From assembly GCA_004299275.1 (NCBI GenBank), contig SCSU01000052.1, forward strand, positions 1 through 51,014: a DNA stretch of 51,014 nucleotides, written 5' to 3'. Origin of the DNA: Patescibacteria group bacterium. GTDB lineage: Bacteria; Patescibacteriota; Patescibacteriia; 2-12-FULL-57-11. Below are positions 43,941 through 51,014 of this stretch, in pieces (the stretch's first letter is position 1; the number at the start of each line of letters is the position of its first letter). A program made the translations under genes and the position numbers. The notes beneath the pieces were generated by a model that worked only from the letters and a program-made list of their open reading frames with translations, had not been told where the DNA came from and made no database searches.

Positions 43941-44025
43941 ATTTTTAAGTCATCCGCGTTTTTTGGCGGAGTCAAATTTTTTCCAGCTATTCTTTACTCA
44001 CTATCCTGCCTTTGGCGGGACCCCG

Positions 44026-44044
44026 CCCCGACGTAACGTCGGGG
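44026..44044. repeat. palindrome CCCCGACGTAACGTCGGGG (second copy)
   Basis: Exact core match to 41191-41213. Confidence 0.85.
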
Positions 44045-44060
44045 TGGCTCACGACCAACG

Positions 44061-44132
44061 ACTCACCTTCGATATTCAAAAATCATCACTTTGCCGCCGG
44101 CGATCGGCCAAACCGCGTCGGCGGTTTTTTGC
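44061..44132 (-). pseudogene. 3'-end remnant of a paralog of the downstream 709-aa membrane protein
   Basis: 44058-44132 aligns without gaps to 44275-44349 (65/75 by hand count). Minus-strand translation QKTADAVWPIAGGKVMIFEYRR* vs QKTADSFWSIASGKVMIFEYRR*. Confidence 0.85.
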
Positions 44133-44183
44133 CCGCGCCAGTGCCGAATGTGCTCATATTAAAAAAAGTGAGTCGTGAGTTGT
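44133..44183 (+). pseudogene. 3'-end remnant of a phosphodiester glycosidase paralog
   Basis: 23-bp exact match CCGCGCCAGTGCCGAATGTGCTC to 41074-41096, same frame: APVPNVLILKK... vs APVPNVLLLRRR*. Confidence 0.75.
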
Positions 44184-44204
44184 GAGTCGCGGGTAGTTTT
44201 TTCT

Positions 44205-44240
44205 CTCCGCCAAAAAACGCTATAGCATTTTTTGGCGGAG
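44205..44240. terminator. 36-bp near-perfect palindrome with A6/T6 tracts, likely bidirectional terminator
   Basis: CTCCGCCAAAAAACGCTA|TAGCATTTTTTGGCGGAG, one mismatch. Confidence 0.7.
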
Positions 44241-44279
44241 TCGAATTTTTTCCACTACACACTACTCTCTATTCACGAC

Positions 44280-46409
44280 TCACCTTCGGTATTCAAATAT
44301 CATCACCTTGCCGCTGGCGATTGACCAAAAGCTGTCGGCGGTTTTTTGCGCTTCGGCATCGAGTTGCGGAAAGCGTTTCCAGTAGTCGTGGAGCATCAGG
44401 TAAACCGTATCCACGCCGTAATCGTCCAGCACTTTTTGCATCAGCTCGCGCGTCGGACCATTGTATGTCGCCTCGAGATAGTAGCCGTAAAGCTTGAGAC
44501 TGCCAGATGGGTGTGAGTAATAGAATTCGTCTTTAACGTAGCGGGAAAAACCGTAGCGCCAGATTTCCGCCGCCGCCGCGGTTTGGTTGGCGAGAACAAC
44601 ATAACTGCCGCTTGCCCGTGTGTGGAGGAAATCCACGGCTTCCACGGTCGCCGCGGAAACGCTCCGGTTGCCGGTTTTTTCTTCCGGGTCAACTCGGGGA
44701 TAGGCCAGATAGACTGCGGCGGGGACGGCGAGCGACAAGGCCAGCGCGAGAGCCAGACGGCGGTAGGGAGTTCGCAAAAATTTTTCGGCAATGAGGATTG
44801 CTCCCGAGAGAGCGAGAGGAAAAAGGAAGATTCCGGCGAGGCCGACAAAGCGGACGGGGAAAATCGCTTGTTCATAACCGATAATGCCCGGGAGTTTGAC
44901 GGCAGCGGCAAGCAGGAAGCCGCCCGCCGCGGTCGCGAGCGCGCCGGCGATGAAGACGCCGGCTAGCCGACGTTCACCCTGCTTCTTTCGGAGCGCGAAA
45001 AGTAAGGCGAGCAGCAGCACGATTAGCGGCAAATAAGTCCGCGCTGAATAGATGAGCGTGCGTCCGGGAGAAAAGGTGCGCAAGGTTGGCGCCGGAAAGA
45101 CGGTTTGCGCGAGCTGGGTGAGCCGTTCGCGGCCGCCTTGGAGCGAGAGCGCTGGCGCGAGGCGGCTTTGGGAGAAAAAGGCCGCGGTGGGGAAGATGAG
45201 CAATGCCGCGAGGCAGGTGGTAACGAATCCTCGGCGGAGCCGAGGATTTTTTACGCGCGCTCGGGAGTAGGCGAGCGCGAGCAGGAGCAAGGCGGGAACG
45301 CCGGCGAGTGGATGGACGGCGAGCGCGGCTAGCGCGGCGGCAAGAGGTAAGAGCCAGCGTTCTTTTTGCTGGATGGCGCGGAAGGCAAAAACCGCCGCAA
45401 GCAGGGCGAGGGCATTGGCGATGCCTTGCGGCGTGGTAGCGATAAAGTCTGCAAGCGGTCCGAAGGCGGCCAATAAAATTGCCAAGGGGAGAGAGGTGGT
45501 AAGTAGAGCGGCAGAGACGAGCGCGAGCCAGCCGACAGCCGGACCGGCAAAACGATTGACCTCATGGAGCGGCAGAGCGGTCAGCCGCGAGAACGACACT
45601 AAATCAACATAGGCGCCGATGTAGTAGGGTGTTTTGGGAAGCACGGCGCCGTTCGCGGCAATCTCGCGCATGGCCGCCTCGTGGATAAAGGGGTCAAAGC
45701 CGTAGCCGATTTTATAAATCGCGGCGCCGGCAAAAAGTCCGAGACCGAGAGTGAATGCGGCGAGAATGGCGGCGAGCCGCCGTTCGGTGAGTTTTGTTCC
45801 GAGGGTGACAGCGGCAAAGACAGCCAAGCCGAGGAGCGGCAAAAATCGCGGCGAGACAACTTCCCATGGCGTGCGGATGGCTTCGACTGTTCCCGAGTTA
45901 AAAAGAATTACGGCCGCTAAAACGAGTGAGGTTAAACCAATAAGAGCGACAAGCAATTCAAGTTTCGAGGTCCCGAGTTTCGAGATTGGATCTCCCCCGC
46001 CTACGCTAAAGCTTCCTCCTTCGCTTGCGCTACGGCGGACAGGTCGGCGGGCAGGCGTGGAGATCCAATCTCGTCCAGCTGCACCCCAAGCAAAAAAACC
46101 GGCAACCGCGCCGAGCGCGAGTAAGGCGACGATTGCGAACAAATTCCATTGCCAGAGGTAATAGACAGCCGTGGCGGCAATGGTCCACGAGGCGACGACC
46201 AAGAGCGCGCCGCGAATAACCAAGGTCAGACCTCCTGCAGGAGGTCTGACCTTGGACGCCACCGCGCTGGAAAGCAAAAACCCGTACAAAAGCATTGCCG
46301 GCACTCCCAAAAAAGGCGTATGAAACACAGCGGCATTCAAGGCCAGAGCGGCTACCGCGAGCGCCACCCCCATGCTATAGTGTTTGCGATTAAGGCGCAG
46401 AAATTTCAT
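44280..46409 (-). CDS. large multi-TM membrane protein (possible GT-C-like transferase), 709 aa
   Basis: Long hydrophobic ORF with many TM helices and a soluble C-terminal tail; convergent/paralogous 3' end supported by the remnant at 44061-44132. Confidence 0.7.
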   Translation of the reverse strand: MKFLRLNRKHYSMGVALAVAALALNAAVFHTPFLGVPAMLLYGFLLSSAVASKVRPPAGGLTLVIRGALLVVASWTIAATAVYYLWQWNLFAIVALLALGAVAGFFAWGAAGRDWISTPARRPVRRSASEGGSFSVGGGDPISKLGTSKLELLVALIGLTSLVLAAVILFNSGTVEAIRTPWEVVSPRFLPLLGLAVFAAVTLGTKLTERRLAAILAAFTLGLGLFAGAAIYKIGYGFDPFIHEAAMREIAANGAVLPKTPYYIGAYVDLVSFSRLTALPLHEVNRFAGPAVGWLALVSAALLTTSLPLAILLAAFGPLADFIATTPQGIANALALLAAVFAFRAIQQKERWLLPLAAALAALAVHPLAGVPALLLLALAYSRARVKNPRLRRGFVTTCLAALLIFPTAAFFSQSRLAPALSLQGGRERLTQLAQTVFPAPTLRTFSPGRTLIYSARTYLPLIVLLLALLFALRKKQGERRLAGVFIAGALATAAGGFLLAAAVKLPGIIGYEQAIFPVRFVGLAGIFLFPLALSGAILIAEKFLRTPYRRLALALALSLAVPAAVYLAYPRVDPEEKTGNRSVSAATVEAVDFLHTRASGSYVVLANQTAAAAEIWRYGFSRYVKDEFYYSHPSGSLKLYGYYLEATYNGPTRELMQKVLDDYGVDTVYLMLHDYWKRFPQLDAEAQKTADSFWSIASGKVMIFEYRR
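45226..45248. repeat. inverted repeat AATCCTCGGC-GGA-GCCGAGGATT inside the 709-aa CDS
   Basis: 10-bp perfect arms. Confidence 0.85.
45981..46073. repeat. family A palindrome split by a 63-bp insert (CGAGATTGGATCTCC ... GGAGATCCAATCTCG), in frame in the 709-aa CDS
   Basis: 15-bp perfect arms at 45981-45995 and 46059-46073; total 93 bp = 31 codons, encoding DWISTPARRPVRRSASEGGSFSVGGGDPIS. Confidence 0.9.
46220..46255. repeat. 36-bp perfect palindrome CCAAGGTCAGACCTCCTG|CAGGAGGTCTGACCTTGG (family A variant), in frame
   Basis: Read directly; encodes KVRPPAGGLTL in the minus-strand CDS. Confidence 0.95.
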
Positions 46410-46463
46410 AAATAATATACCTTCGGCATTGTAGCACGAGCGCGTTTAATTTATGGTGTGTGG

Positions 46464-46673
46464 CCCGGCAGTGAAACGCCGACAGTTTAGTAAACGTCAT
46501 CTCGACCAGCGTGGAGAGAACTTCAATTCGGCGATGACGATTGAGAATTGAAGATCCCTCGGCTTCGCTCGGGATGACAGTAAAGTCTAGAATCCAACCT
46601 AATATAGTAAAAACGAATGTTCGCTGGCTGAACCCCACCTGGCGGGGTTCGGAGTCAGCGTTCTACTGCCGGG
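46464..46673. repeat. composite inverted-repeat element (copy 2), termini CCCGGCAGTGAAACGCCGAC / GTCAGCGTTCTACTGCCGGG
   Basis: First 22 bp identical to copy 1 at 32887. Conserved right end with GAACCCC...GGGGTTC hairpin; different interior. Confidence 0.85.
46496..46578. repeat. GTCATCTCGACC...TTGAAGATCCCTCGGCTTCGCTCGGGATGAC interspersed repeat, nested in composite copy 2
   Basis: Same ends and body as 48941-49021 and 49045-49123. Confidence 0.9.
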
Positions 46674-46713
46674 TGGGTGATAGGGAATAGGGGATAGAGT
46701 AAATAAACAATGT

Positions 46714-48324
46714 ATGGAAAAATTTTCGCGCAGGCAAAAAATTCTGCTGGCAATAATCGCTTTCGCCTTTTTTTTCTCGTCGTCCCTGCTCTCTTTCGCC
46801 AACCTTATTCGTCCAGCCGGCATCTCGCCGCATTTTGACTGGCCGGATGAGACGATGAACGCCTTTTTTGCCAAGCGATTTGCCGAGTTCGGCTCTTTGC
46901 GCGCGCCGCTTTTTTTCGGTAGCGAGCTGGTGCGGCCGCGGAGCTTTAACGTGCAAAACGGCGCTCTCGTGCCCGGCGGTTTCCTCGGCCTGCCGCTTTT
47001 ATACGGCGCGGTGATTAAATTTTTCGGAGTGAACGCGTCGCTGTTTGCCACGCCGTTCCTCGCCGCGCTGGCGCTCCTCGCCTTTGGCGGATTAGTTCGC
47101 CGTCTTTTGGGCGCCCGTATTGCGCTCCTCGCCGTGCTCCTTGCCGCGGCGCACCCGGCAGTCTGGTATTACTCGAGCTACAGTTATCTGCCGAATGTTC
47201 CCTATATCGCGTTTCTATTATTTTCCGCGTATTTAGCCGTCGCCGGATTTTCTTCAGCGCAAAAGAAAAAAAAGCTGTTCCTTATCGCGGCCGCCGGCGC
47301 TCTGCTCGGCATCGCGCTCGCTATCCGCACTAATGAAATACTTTGGATTGCCGCGGCGTTAATACTTGCTTTGGCGTTCACCGACGTTTGGCGTCAAGCG
47401 CGGCCGGTTGCGCTTTTCCTCACCGCCGCCGTGATTTTTTTCGCGCCAATTTTTTGGTATCAGTGGCAGACTTTCGGCAGTGCGCTCACTACTGGCTATT
47501 CGCGTTTCACCGAAACAGGCGTCGCGGCGCCGACGGAATTCGCCGCCGCCGCCGCCTCGCCGCTCAAGATCGCTTTTTCCGCCCTGCTCCTGCCTTACGG
47601 GTTTCATCCGCGCGTTATCTGGTACAACTTCTGGCGCTCCTGGCTCGCCTTGGCACCCTGGGCCAGCGTGCCGTTCTTTTTGGCGGCTGCCGCTTGGTTT
47701 TTGCGCAAAAAAAAGCAGCCGGCCGAGCGCGCTTTTTCCGCGGTTATTACCGTGGCGACGGTCTGGCTCCTCGCCGCCTACGGCAGCTGGATGCTCGCTG
47801 ACCCGCTCATGCTTAAGTTAAATACTATTGGCTTGTCGCACGTCCGTTACTGGCTGCCGTTTGTTTTTTTTGACGCGGTGATTCTCGCTTGGGCCCTGGC
47901 GCGTCTTAAAGAGCGGGGGAGAGTGTGGCATTTGGCGACCGGCATTTTTCTTGCCGCCTACCTCGCGTTTTCCGCTTGGCTGGTTTTTTGGAAAGCGCCG
48001 GAAAGTTTGCTTTACGTCGCCGAGCGCGTTCGTCTTTACAACGTCGCCGCGAAAACTATCGTGGAAAAAACCGAACCAAACGCGGTAATCATCACCGACC
48101 GCACGGACAAAGAAATTTTTCCCGACCGGGCGGTAGTAGCCGGTCTTCAGCTCGGCGACCTATCTACAGTCTGTAGCATTTCTGGTCCGGTTTATGTTTA
48201 TACCGTCATGACCGATTTGGAAGATAATGTAGCGGATACCTCTTGGGTGGTTCTGCCTCGTGCCGGTTACGCTCTTTGGCTAGTTGCGGATTCTACCGAC
48301 CGGTGCACCGCTGACACAGACTGA
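46714..48324 (+). CDS. multi-TM GT-C-like (ArnT/PMT-type) membrane protein
   Basis: FDWPDETMNAFFAKRFAEFG first loop, many TM segments, PNVPYIAFLLFSAYLAVAGF. Confidence 0.7.
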   Translation: MEKFSRRQKILLAIIAFAFFFSSSLLSFANLIRPAGISPHFDWPDETMNAFFAKRFAEFGSLRAPLFFGSELVRPRSFNVQNGALVPGGFLGLPLLYGAVIKFFGVNASLFATPFLAALALLAFGGLVRRLLGARIALLAVLLAAAHPAVWYYSSYSYLPNVPYIAFLLFSAYLAVAGFSSAQKKKKLFLIAAAGALLGIALAIRTNEILWIAAALILALAFTDVWRQARPVALFLTAAVIFFAPIFWYQWQTFGSALTTGYSRFTETGVAAPTEFAAAAASPLKIAFSALLLPYGFHPRVIWYNFWRSWLALAPWASVPFFLAAAAWFLRKKKQPAERAFSAVITVATVWLLAAYGSWMLADPLMLKLNTIGLSHVRYWLPFVFFDAVILAWALARLKERGRVWHLATGIFLAAYLAFSAWLVFWKAPESLLYVAERVRLYNVAAKTIVEKTEPNAVIITDRTDKEIFPDRAVVAGLQLGDLSTVCSISGPVYVYTVMTDLEDNVADTSWVVLPRAGYALWLVADSTDRCTADTD

Positions 48325-48350
48325 TAATTTGCCGGACAGCAGGGTGCGTT

Positions 48351-48938
48351 ATGCAACAAGCAATAATTAAACGCATTGGCTGGTTAGCGGTTGCGCTCGC
48401 GCTCGCATTTTTTGTCATTTCCGAAATTGGCATTCAGAGAACGCAAACATTGGAGACGGATTTTTTGTCGGGTAATCGCTCTTTTTCCGCTCTCGGTCCG
48501 CCGACGCGGATTGACGGACGCGACGCCACTACCGGCAACACAAAAATCGTCGGCGAGCCGGTGTATTTTGACGTTCGCTTGCCGGTGCTGACCGAACGCG
48601 CAAGCGTGACAATTGTTTGGGACAAAACGCCGACATTGCCAGACCCGCAAATCGGCGTGGTTCTCGGCGGCTTTGACGAACCTGACCAGCGCTTCGCGCT
48701 TTATCCGCCTGAGGCAGTTCGAAGTGATGTCGGGACGTTGGATGTCGGGACGTTGGACGTCCGGCGCTGGACGTCCAACGTCCAAGTTGACCTCCGCGGC
48801 GTGCCGCGGCGCGACGGGGGAGTACGCTTCCTTATCTCCATTCCCGGCGCGTCTTCCACCACGCCGTTTTTCCTCGGCCCTGTACAGATTGCCGCTTCAC
48901 GCCCGCCGTTCGGTGAGGTGTTGAGGAGATTTAAATAA
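48351..48938 (+). CDS. hypothetical protein with N-terminal TM anchor
   Basis: Hydrophobic N-terminus IGWLAVALALAFFVISEIG; no recognised motif. Confidence 0.6.
   Translation: MQQAIIKRIGWLAVALALAFFVISEIGIQRTQTLETDFLSGNRSFSALGPPTRIDGRDATTGNTKIVGEPVYFDVRLPVLTERASVTIVWDKTPTLPDPQIGVVLGGFDEPDQRFALYPPEAVRSDVGTLDVGTLDVRRWTSNVQVDLRGVPRRDGGVRFLISIPGASSTTPFFLGPVQIAASRPPFGEVLRRFK
48726..48783. repeat. tandem 15-bp repeat GATGTCGGGACGTTG x2 merging into inverted repeat GGACGTTGGACGTCC-GGCGCT-GGACGTCCAACGTCC, in frame
   Basis: Perfect 15-bp arms at 48748-48762 and 48769-48783. Confidence 0.92.
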
Positions 48939-48940
48939 TT

Positions 48941-49021
48941 GTCATCTCGACCCTTGTGGAAAGAACTTCAATTCGTCAATGCAATAAGAATTGAAGATCC
49001 CTCGGCTTCGCTCGGGATGAC
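48941..49021. repeat. GTCATCTCGACC...GGGATGAC interspersed repeat
   Basis: Read directly. Confidence 0.92.
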
Positions 49022-49044
49022 ACGGTTTCCGTCATAAAACATCC

Positions 49045-49123
49045 GTCATCTCGACCCTTGTGGAGAGAACTTCAATTCGTCAATGATAAGAATTGAAGAT
49101 CCCTCGACTTCGCTCGGGATGAC
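49045..49123. repeat. GTCATCTCGACC...GGGATGAC interspersed repeat (tandem neighbour of the previous copy)
   Basis: Read directly. Confidence 0.92.
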
Positions 49124-49132
49124 AGAGAACCT

Positions 49133-49324
49133 ATGAATCTAAAAACACAGATTTCAGAAATATCCAAACACCTCGCCGCGCCGGTAGCCGCGCTGGCCTT
49201 TGGTTCCCTTTTTTTGGAACTGCTCGCCCCGGGCATCGTCTCGCGTTGGCTTCCATTGCCGCTCTTTTTCTTTAGCTTGCTTTTGTTGGCGCTTGTGGCA
49301 CACTTATTCGCAAATTCGGATTGA
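49133..49324 (+). CDS. small hydrophobic protein, 63 aa
   Basis: MNLKTQISEISKHLAAPVAALAFGSLFLELLAPGIVSRWLPLPLFFFSLLLLALVAHLFANSD; hydrophobic helices. Confidence 0.5.
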   Translation: MNLKTQISEISKHLAAPVAALAFGSLFLELLAPGIVSRWLPLPLFFFSLLLLALVAHLFANSD

Positions 49325-49345
49325 TTCGTTATTCGCAACCTCTGT

Positions 49346-49756
49346 ATGACTGGCTGCATTTTTTGCAAAATCGCGTCCAAGCAGATTCCCGCCAATGTTG
49401 TTTATGAAGACAAAATGACGCTTGCCTTTTTGGACATCCATCCGGTGAATCCCGGGCACACTTTAGTCATTCCCAAAGAACACGCGCCGACGTTGCTTGA
49501 ATCATCTCGCGAGTCAGCGCACGCGGTCGTGGACACGGTGCAAAAAATTACGCCAGCCATTCTCGCCGCGGTCGGTTCGCCGGCATTTAACCTCGGGGTC
49601 AACACCGGTTCAGCGGCCGGACAGGCCGTCCATCACTTCCATCTCCACATTATGCCGCGTTTTGACGCCGACGGCCGCGAGCTTTGGCACGGACGCGAAA
49701 CGGTGCCGGGCGAGCTCGAGGCCGTGGCGGCGAAAATCAAGGAGCGGTTAGAATAA
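49346..49756 (+). CDS. HIT family protein
   Basis: CIFCKIASKQIPANVVYED, FLDIHPVNPGHTLVIPKEH, GQAVHHFHLHIMPR (HxHxH). Confidence 0.95.
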   Translation: MTGCIFCKIASKQIPANVVYEDKMTLAFLDIHPVNPGHTLVIPKEHAPTLLESSRESAHAVVDTVQKITPAILAAVGSPAFNLGVNTGSAAGQAVHHFHLHIMPRFDADGRELWHGRETVPGELEAVAAKIKERLE

Positions 49757-49830
49757 TTGTGGAAAAAGTGCTGGTACCTAAAACTCAGCAGGTGCGTAAA
49801 AATGGGTACCGGTGGTATTGGTGATTTTTT

Positions 49831-50847
49831 ATGAAATTACTTGTTTGCGGCGGCGCGGGGTTTATCGGCTCCAATTTTATCCGGCACATCCTTACGGCGC
49901 GCGAGGATGTCCAAGTGATAAATTACGATAAGCTGACTTACGCCGGGAATTTGGACAACCTCGCGGCGGTAGCGGAAAATTCCCGCTATCGCTTTGTCCA
50001 AGGCGACATCAGCGACGCCGAGGCAGTAGATTCGGTTTTTGCCGAACACCAGCCGGACGCGGTGGTCAATTTCGCCGCCGAGACGCACGTGGACCGCTCC
50101 ATTCACCTCGGCTCGCGCGAGTTTGTGCTGACCAATGTTGTCGGCGTGCAAACACTACTTGACGCTTGCCGTCGCCATGGCACGAAAAAGATAGTCCAGA
50201 TTTCAACTGACGAGGTCTACGGTTCGCTCGCGCTCGACGAAACGCGAAAATTCATCGAAACAACGCCGTTCGCTCCTAATCCGCCCTACGCCGCGGCCAA
50301 GGCCGGCGGCGACCTCATCTGCCGCGCCTACTTCCAAACTTTCAAAGTCCCGGTGATCGTTACCCACTGTTCCAACAACTACGGGCCATATCAGTTTCCG
50401 GAAAAGCTGATTCCGTTTTCCATCTTTAAAGCGCTGGCCGATGAACCAGTGCCGATTTACGGCGACGGTCTTTATGTGCGCGACTGGATCCACGTGCTGG
50501 ACCATTGCCGGGCAATCCAGGCGATTTTGGAGCGGGGGAGTGCCGGCGAGGTCTACAACATCGGCGCGGACAACGAACGAGCGAACCTTGACGTGGTCAA
50601 GATGATTCTGGCCGAACTGGGCAAACCGGAAACGCTGATGGAACAAGTTGCCGATCGGCCCGGGCATGACCGCCGCTACGCCATTGATGCCTCAAAAATT
50701 ACCCGCGAGCTCGGCTGGCGGCCGAACTATACGCGGGAAAAATTCGCCGACGGTTTGCGCGAAACAATCAGCTGGTATCGGGAGAACACCGCTTGGGTGG
50801 AAAAATTGCGAAAAAGACAAGCGGAAATTAACGCGCACATTCGGTGA
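49831..50847 (+). CDS. rmlB: dTDP-glucose 4,6-dehydratase
   Basis: LLVCGGAGFIGSNFIRHIL, NYDKLTYAGNLDNL, FAAETHVDRSI, STDEVYGSL, SNNYGPYQFPEKLIP, GDGLYVRDWIHVLDHCRAI. Confidence 0.95.
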   Translation: MKLLVCGGAGFIGSNFIRHILTAREDVQVINYDKLTYAGNLDNLAAVAENSRYRFVQGDISDAEAVDSVFAEHQPDAVVNFAAETHVDRSIHLGSREFVLTNVVGVQTLLDACRRHGTKKIVQISTDEVYGSLALDETRKFIETTPFAPNPPYAAAKAGGDLICRAYFQTFKVPVIVTHCSNNYGPYQFPEKLIPFSIFKALADEPVPIYGDGLYVRDWIHVLDHCRAIQAILERGSAGEVYNIGADNERANLDVVKMILAELGKPETLMEQVADRPGHDRRYAIDASKITRELGWRPNYTREKFADGLRETISWYRENTAWVEKLRKRQAEINAHIR

Positions 50848-50851
50848 GCAC

Positions 50852-50883
50852 GAGATCGGATCTCCTGCAGGAGATCCGATCTC
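50852..50883. repeat. 32-bp perfect palindrome GAGATCGGATCTCCTG|CAGGAGATCCGATCTC (family A variant), between rmlB and rmlC
   Basis: Read directly. Confidence 0.95.
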
Positions 50884-50901
50884 TGGCGAACCAGAAGTTG
50901 T

Positions 50902-51014
50902 ATGCCAGAACTCATAACCACCTCCATCCAAGGTCTAGATGTCCATTTGCAAAAAGTCGTCGGCGACTCGCGCGGTATTTTGGCGGAGATGCTCCAGGGC
51001 GGCGTTGAAAATCC
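50902..51014 (+). CDS. rmlC: dTDP-4-dehydrorhamnose 3,5-epimerase, N-terminal part (3' truncated by window end)
   Basis: MPELITTSIQGLDVHLQKVVGDSRGILAEMLQGGVEN; position directly after rmlB. Not in the ORF track. Confidence 0.7.
   Translation, partial: MPELITTSIQGLDVHLQKVVGDSRGILAEMLQGGVEN

Noticed and set aside
46464-49123. CRISPR-like repeat cluster
   Set aside because: The repeats are long, few, palindromic and irregularly spaced, with no unique equal-length spacers and no cas genes in the window.
1-51014. Alternative genetic code (TGA or TAG reassigned), as in some CPR lineages
   Set aside because: TGA, TAA and TAG all act as plausible stops with tight gene junctions (for example TGA at 6516-6518, 26890-26892 and 39110-39112).

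Overview
The window is a 51-kb, mostly GC-rich, mostly plus-strand bacterial segment. It reads as a cell-surface glycan locus, probably from a Patescibacteria/CPR-like genome; that taxonomic call rests on gene style and repeat style only. From 2 to about 25.3 kb is one nearly unbroken co-directional run. It holds sugar-nucleotide dehydratases/epimerases, SDRs, several methyltransferases, a TPP enzyme, a PanB-methyltransferase fusion, two NeuB-family synthases (one fused to a TIM-barrel domain), a KdsC-like HAD phosphatase, a CMP-ulosonate cytidylyltransferase, a Gfo/Idh-SDR fusion, two tandem GT-B-like proteins, and a CDP-alcohol type module (nucleotidyltransferase, CDP-alcohol phosphotransferase, HAD, kinase-like protein). 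From 25.3 to 51 kb are an AT-rich orphan gene, UGD-like and epimerase genes, an initiating sugar transferase, a TPR protein, an S8 protease with FG-GAP repeats, glycosyltransferases, GT-C-like membrane proteins, a divergent sigma factor followed by a multi-HTH protein, a HIT protein, rmlB and the start of rmlC. The most notable observations are: (1) the PanB-methyltransferase fusion beside an ALS-like TPP enzyme; (2) two parallel NeuB/Gfo-Idh/SDR/epimerase modules with different fusions; (3) a family of near-perfect ~32-36 bp palindromes, several inserted in frame inside genes, with compensatory arm changes; (4) a scar of two paralogous gene 3' ends next to a sigma-factor/multi-HTH pair; (5) composite nested palindromic elements. 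I found no tRNA, rRNA or CRISPR array. The first 10 bases match the end of an Illumina adapter.
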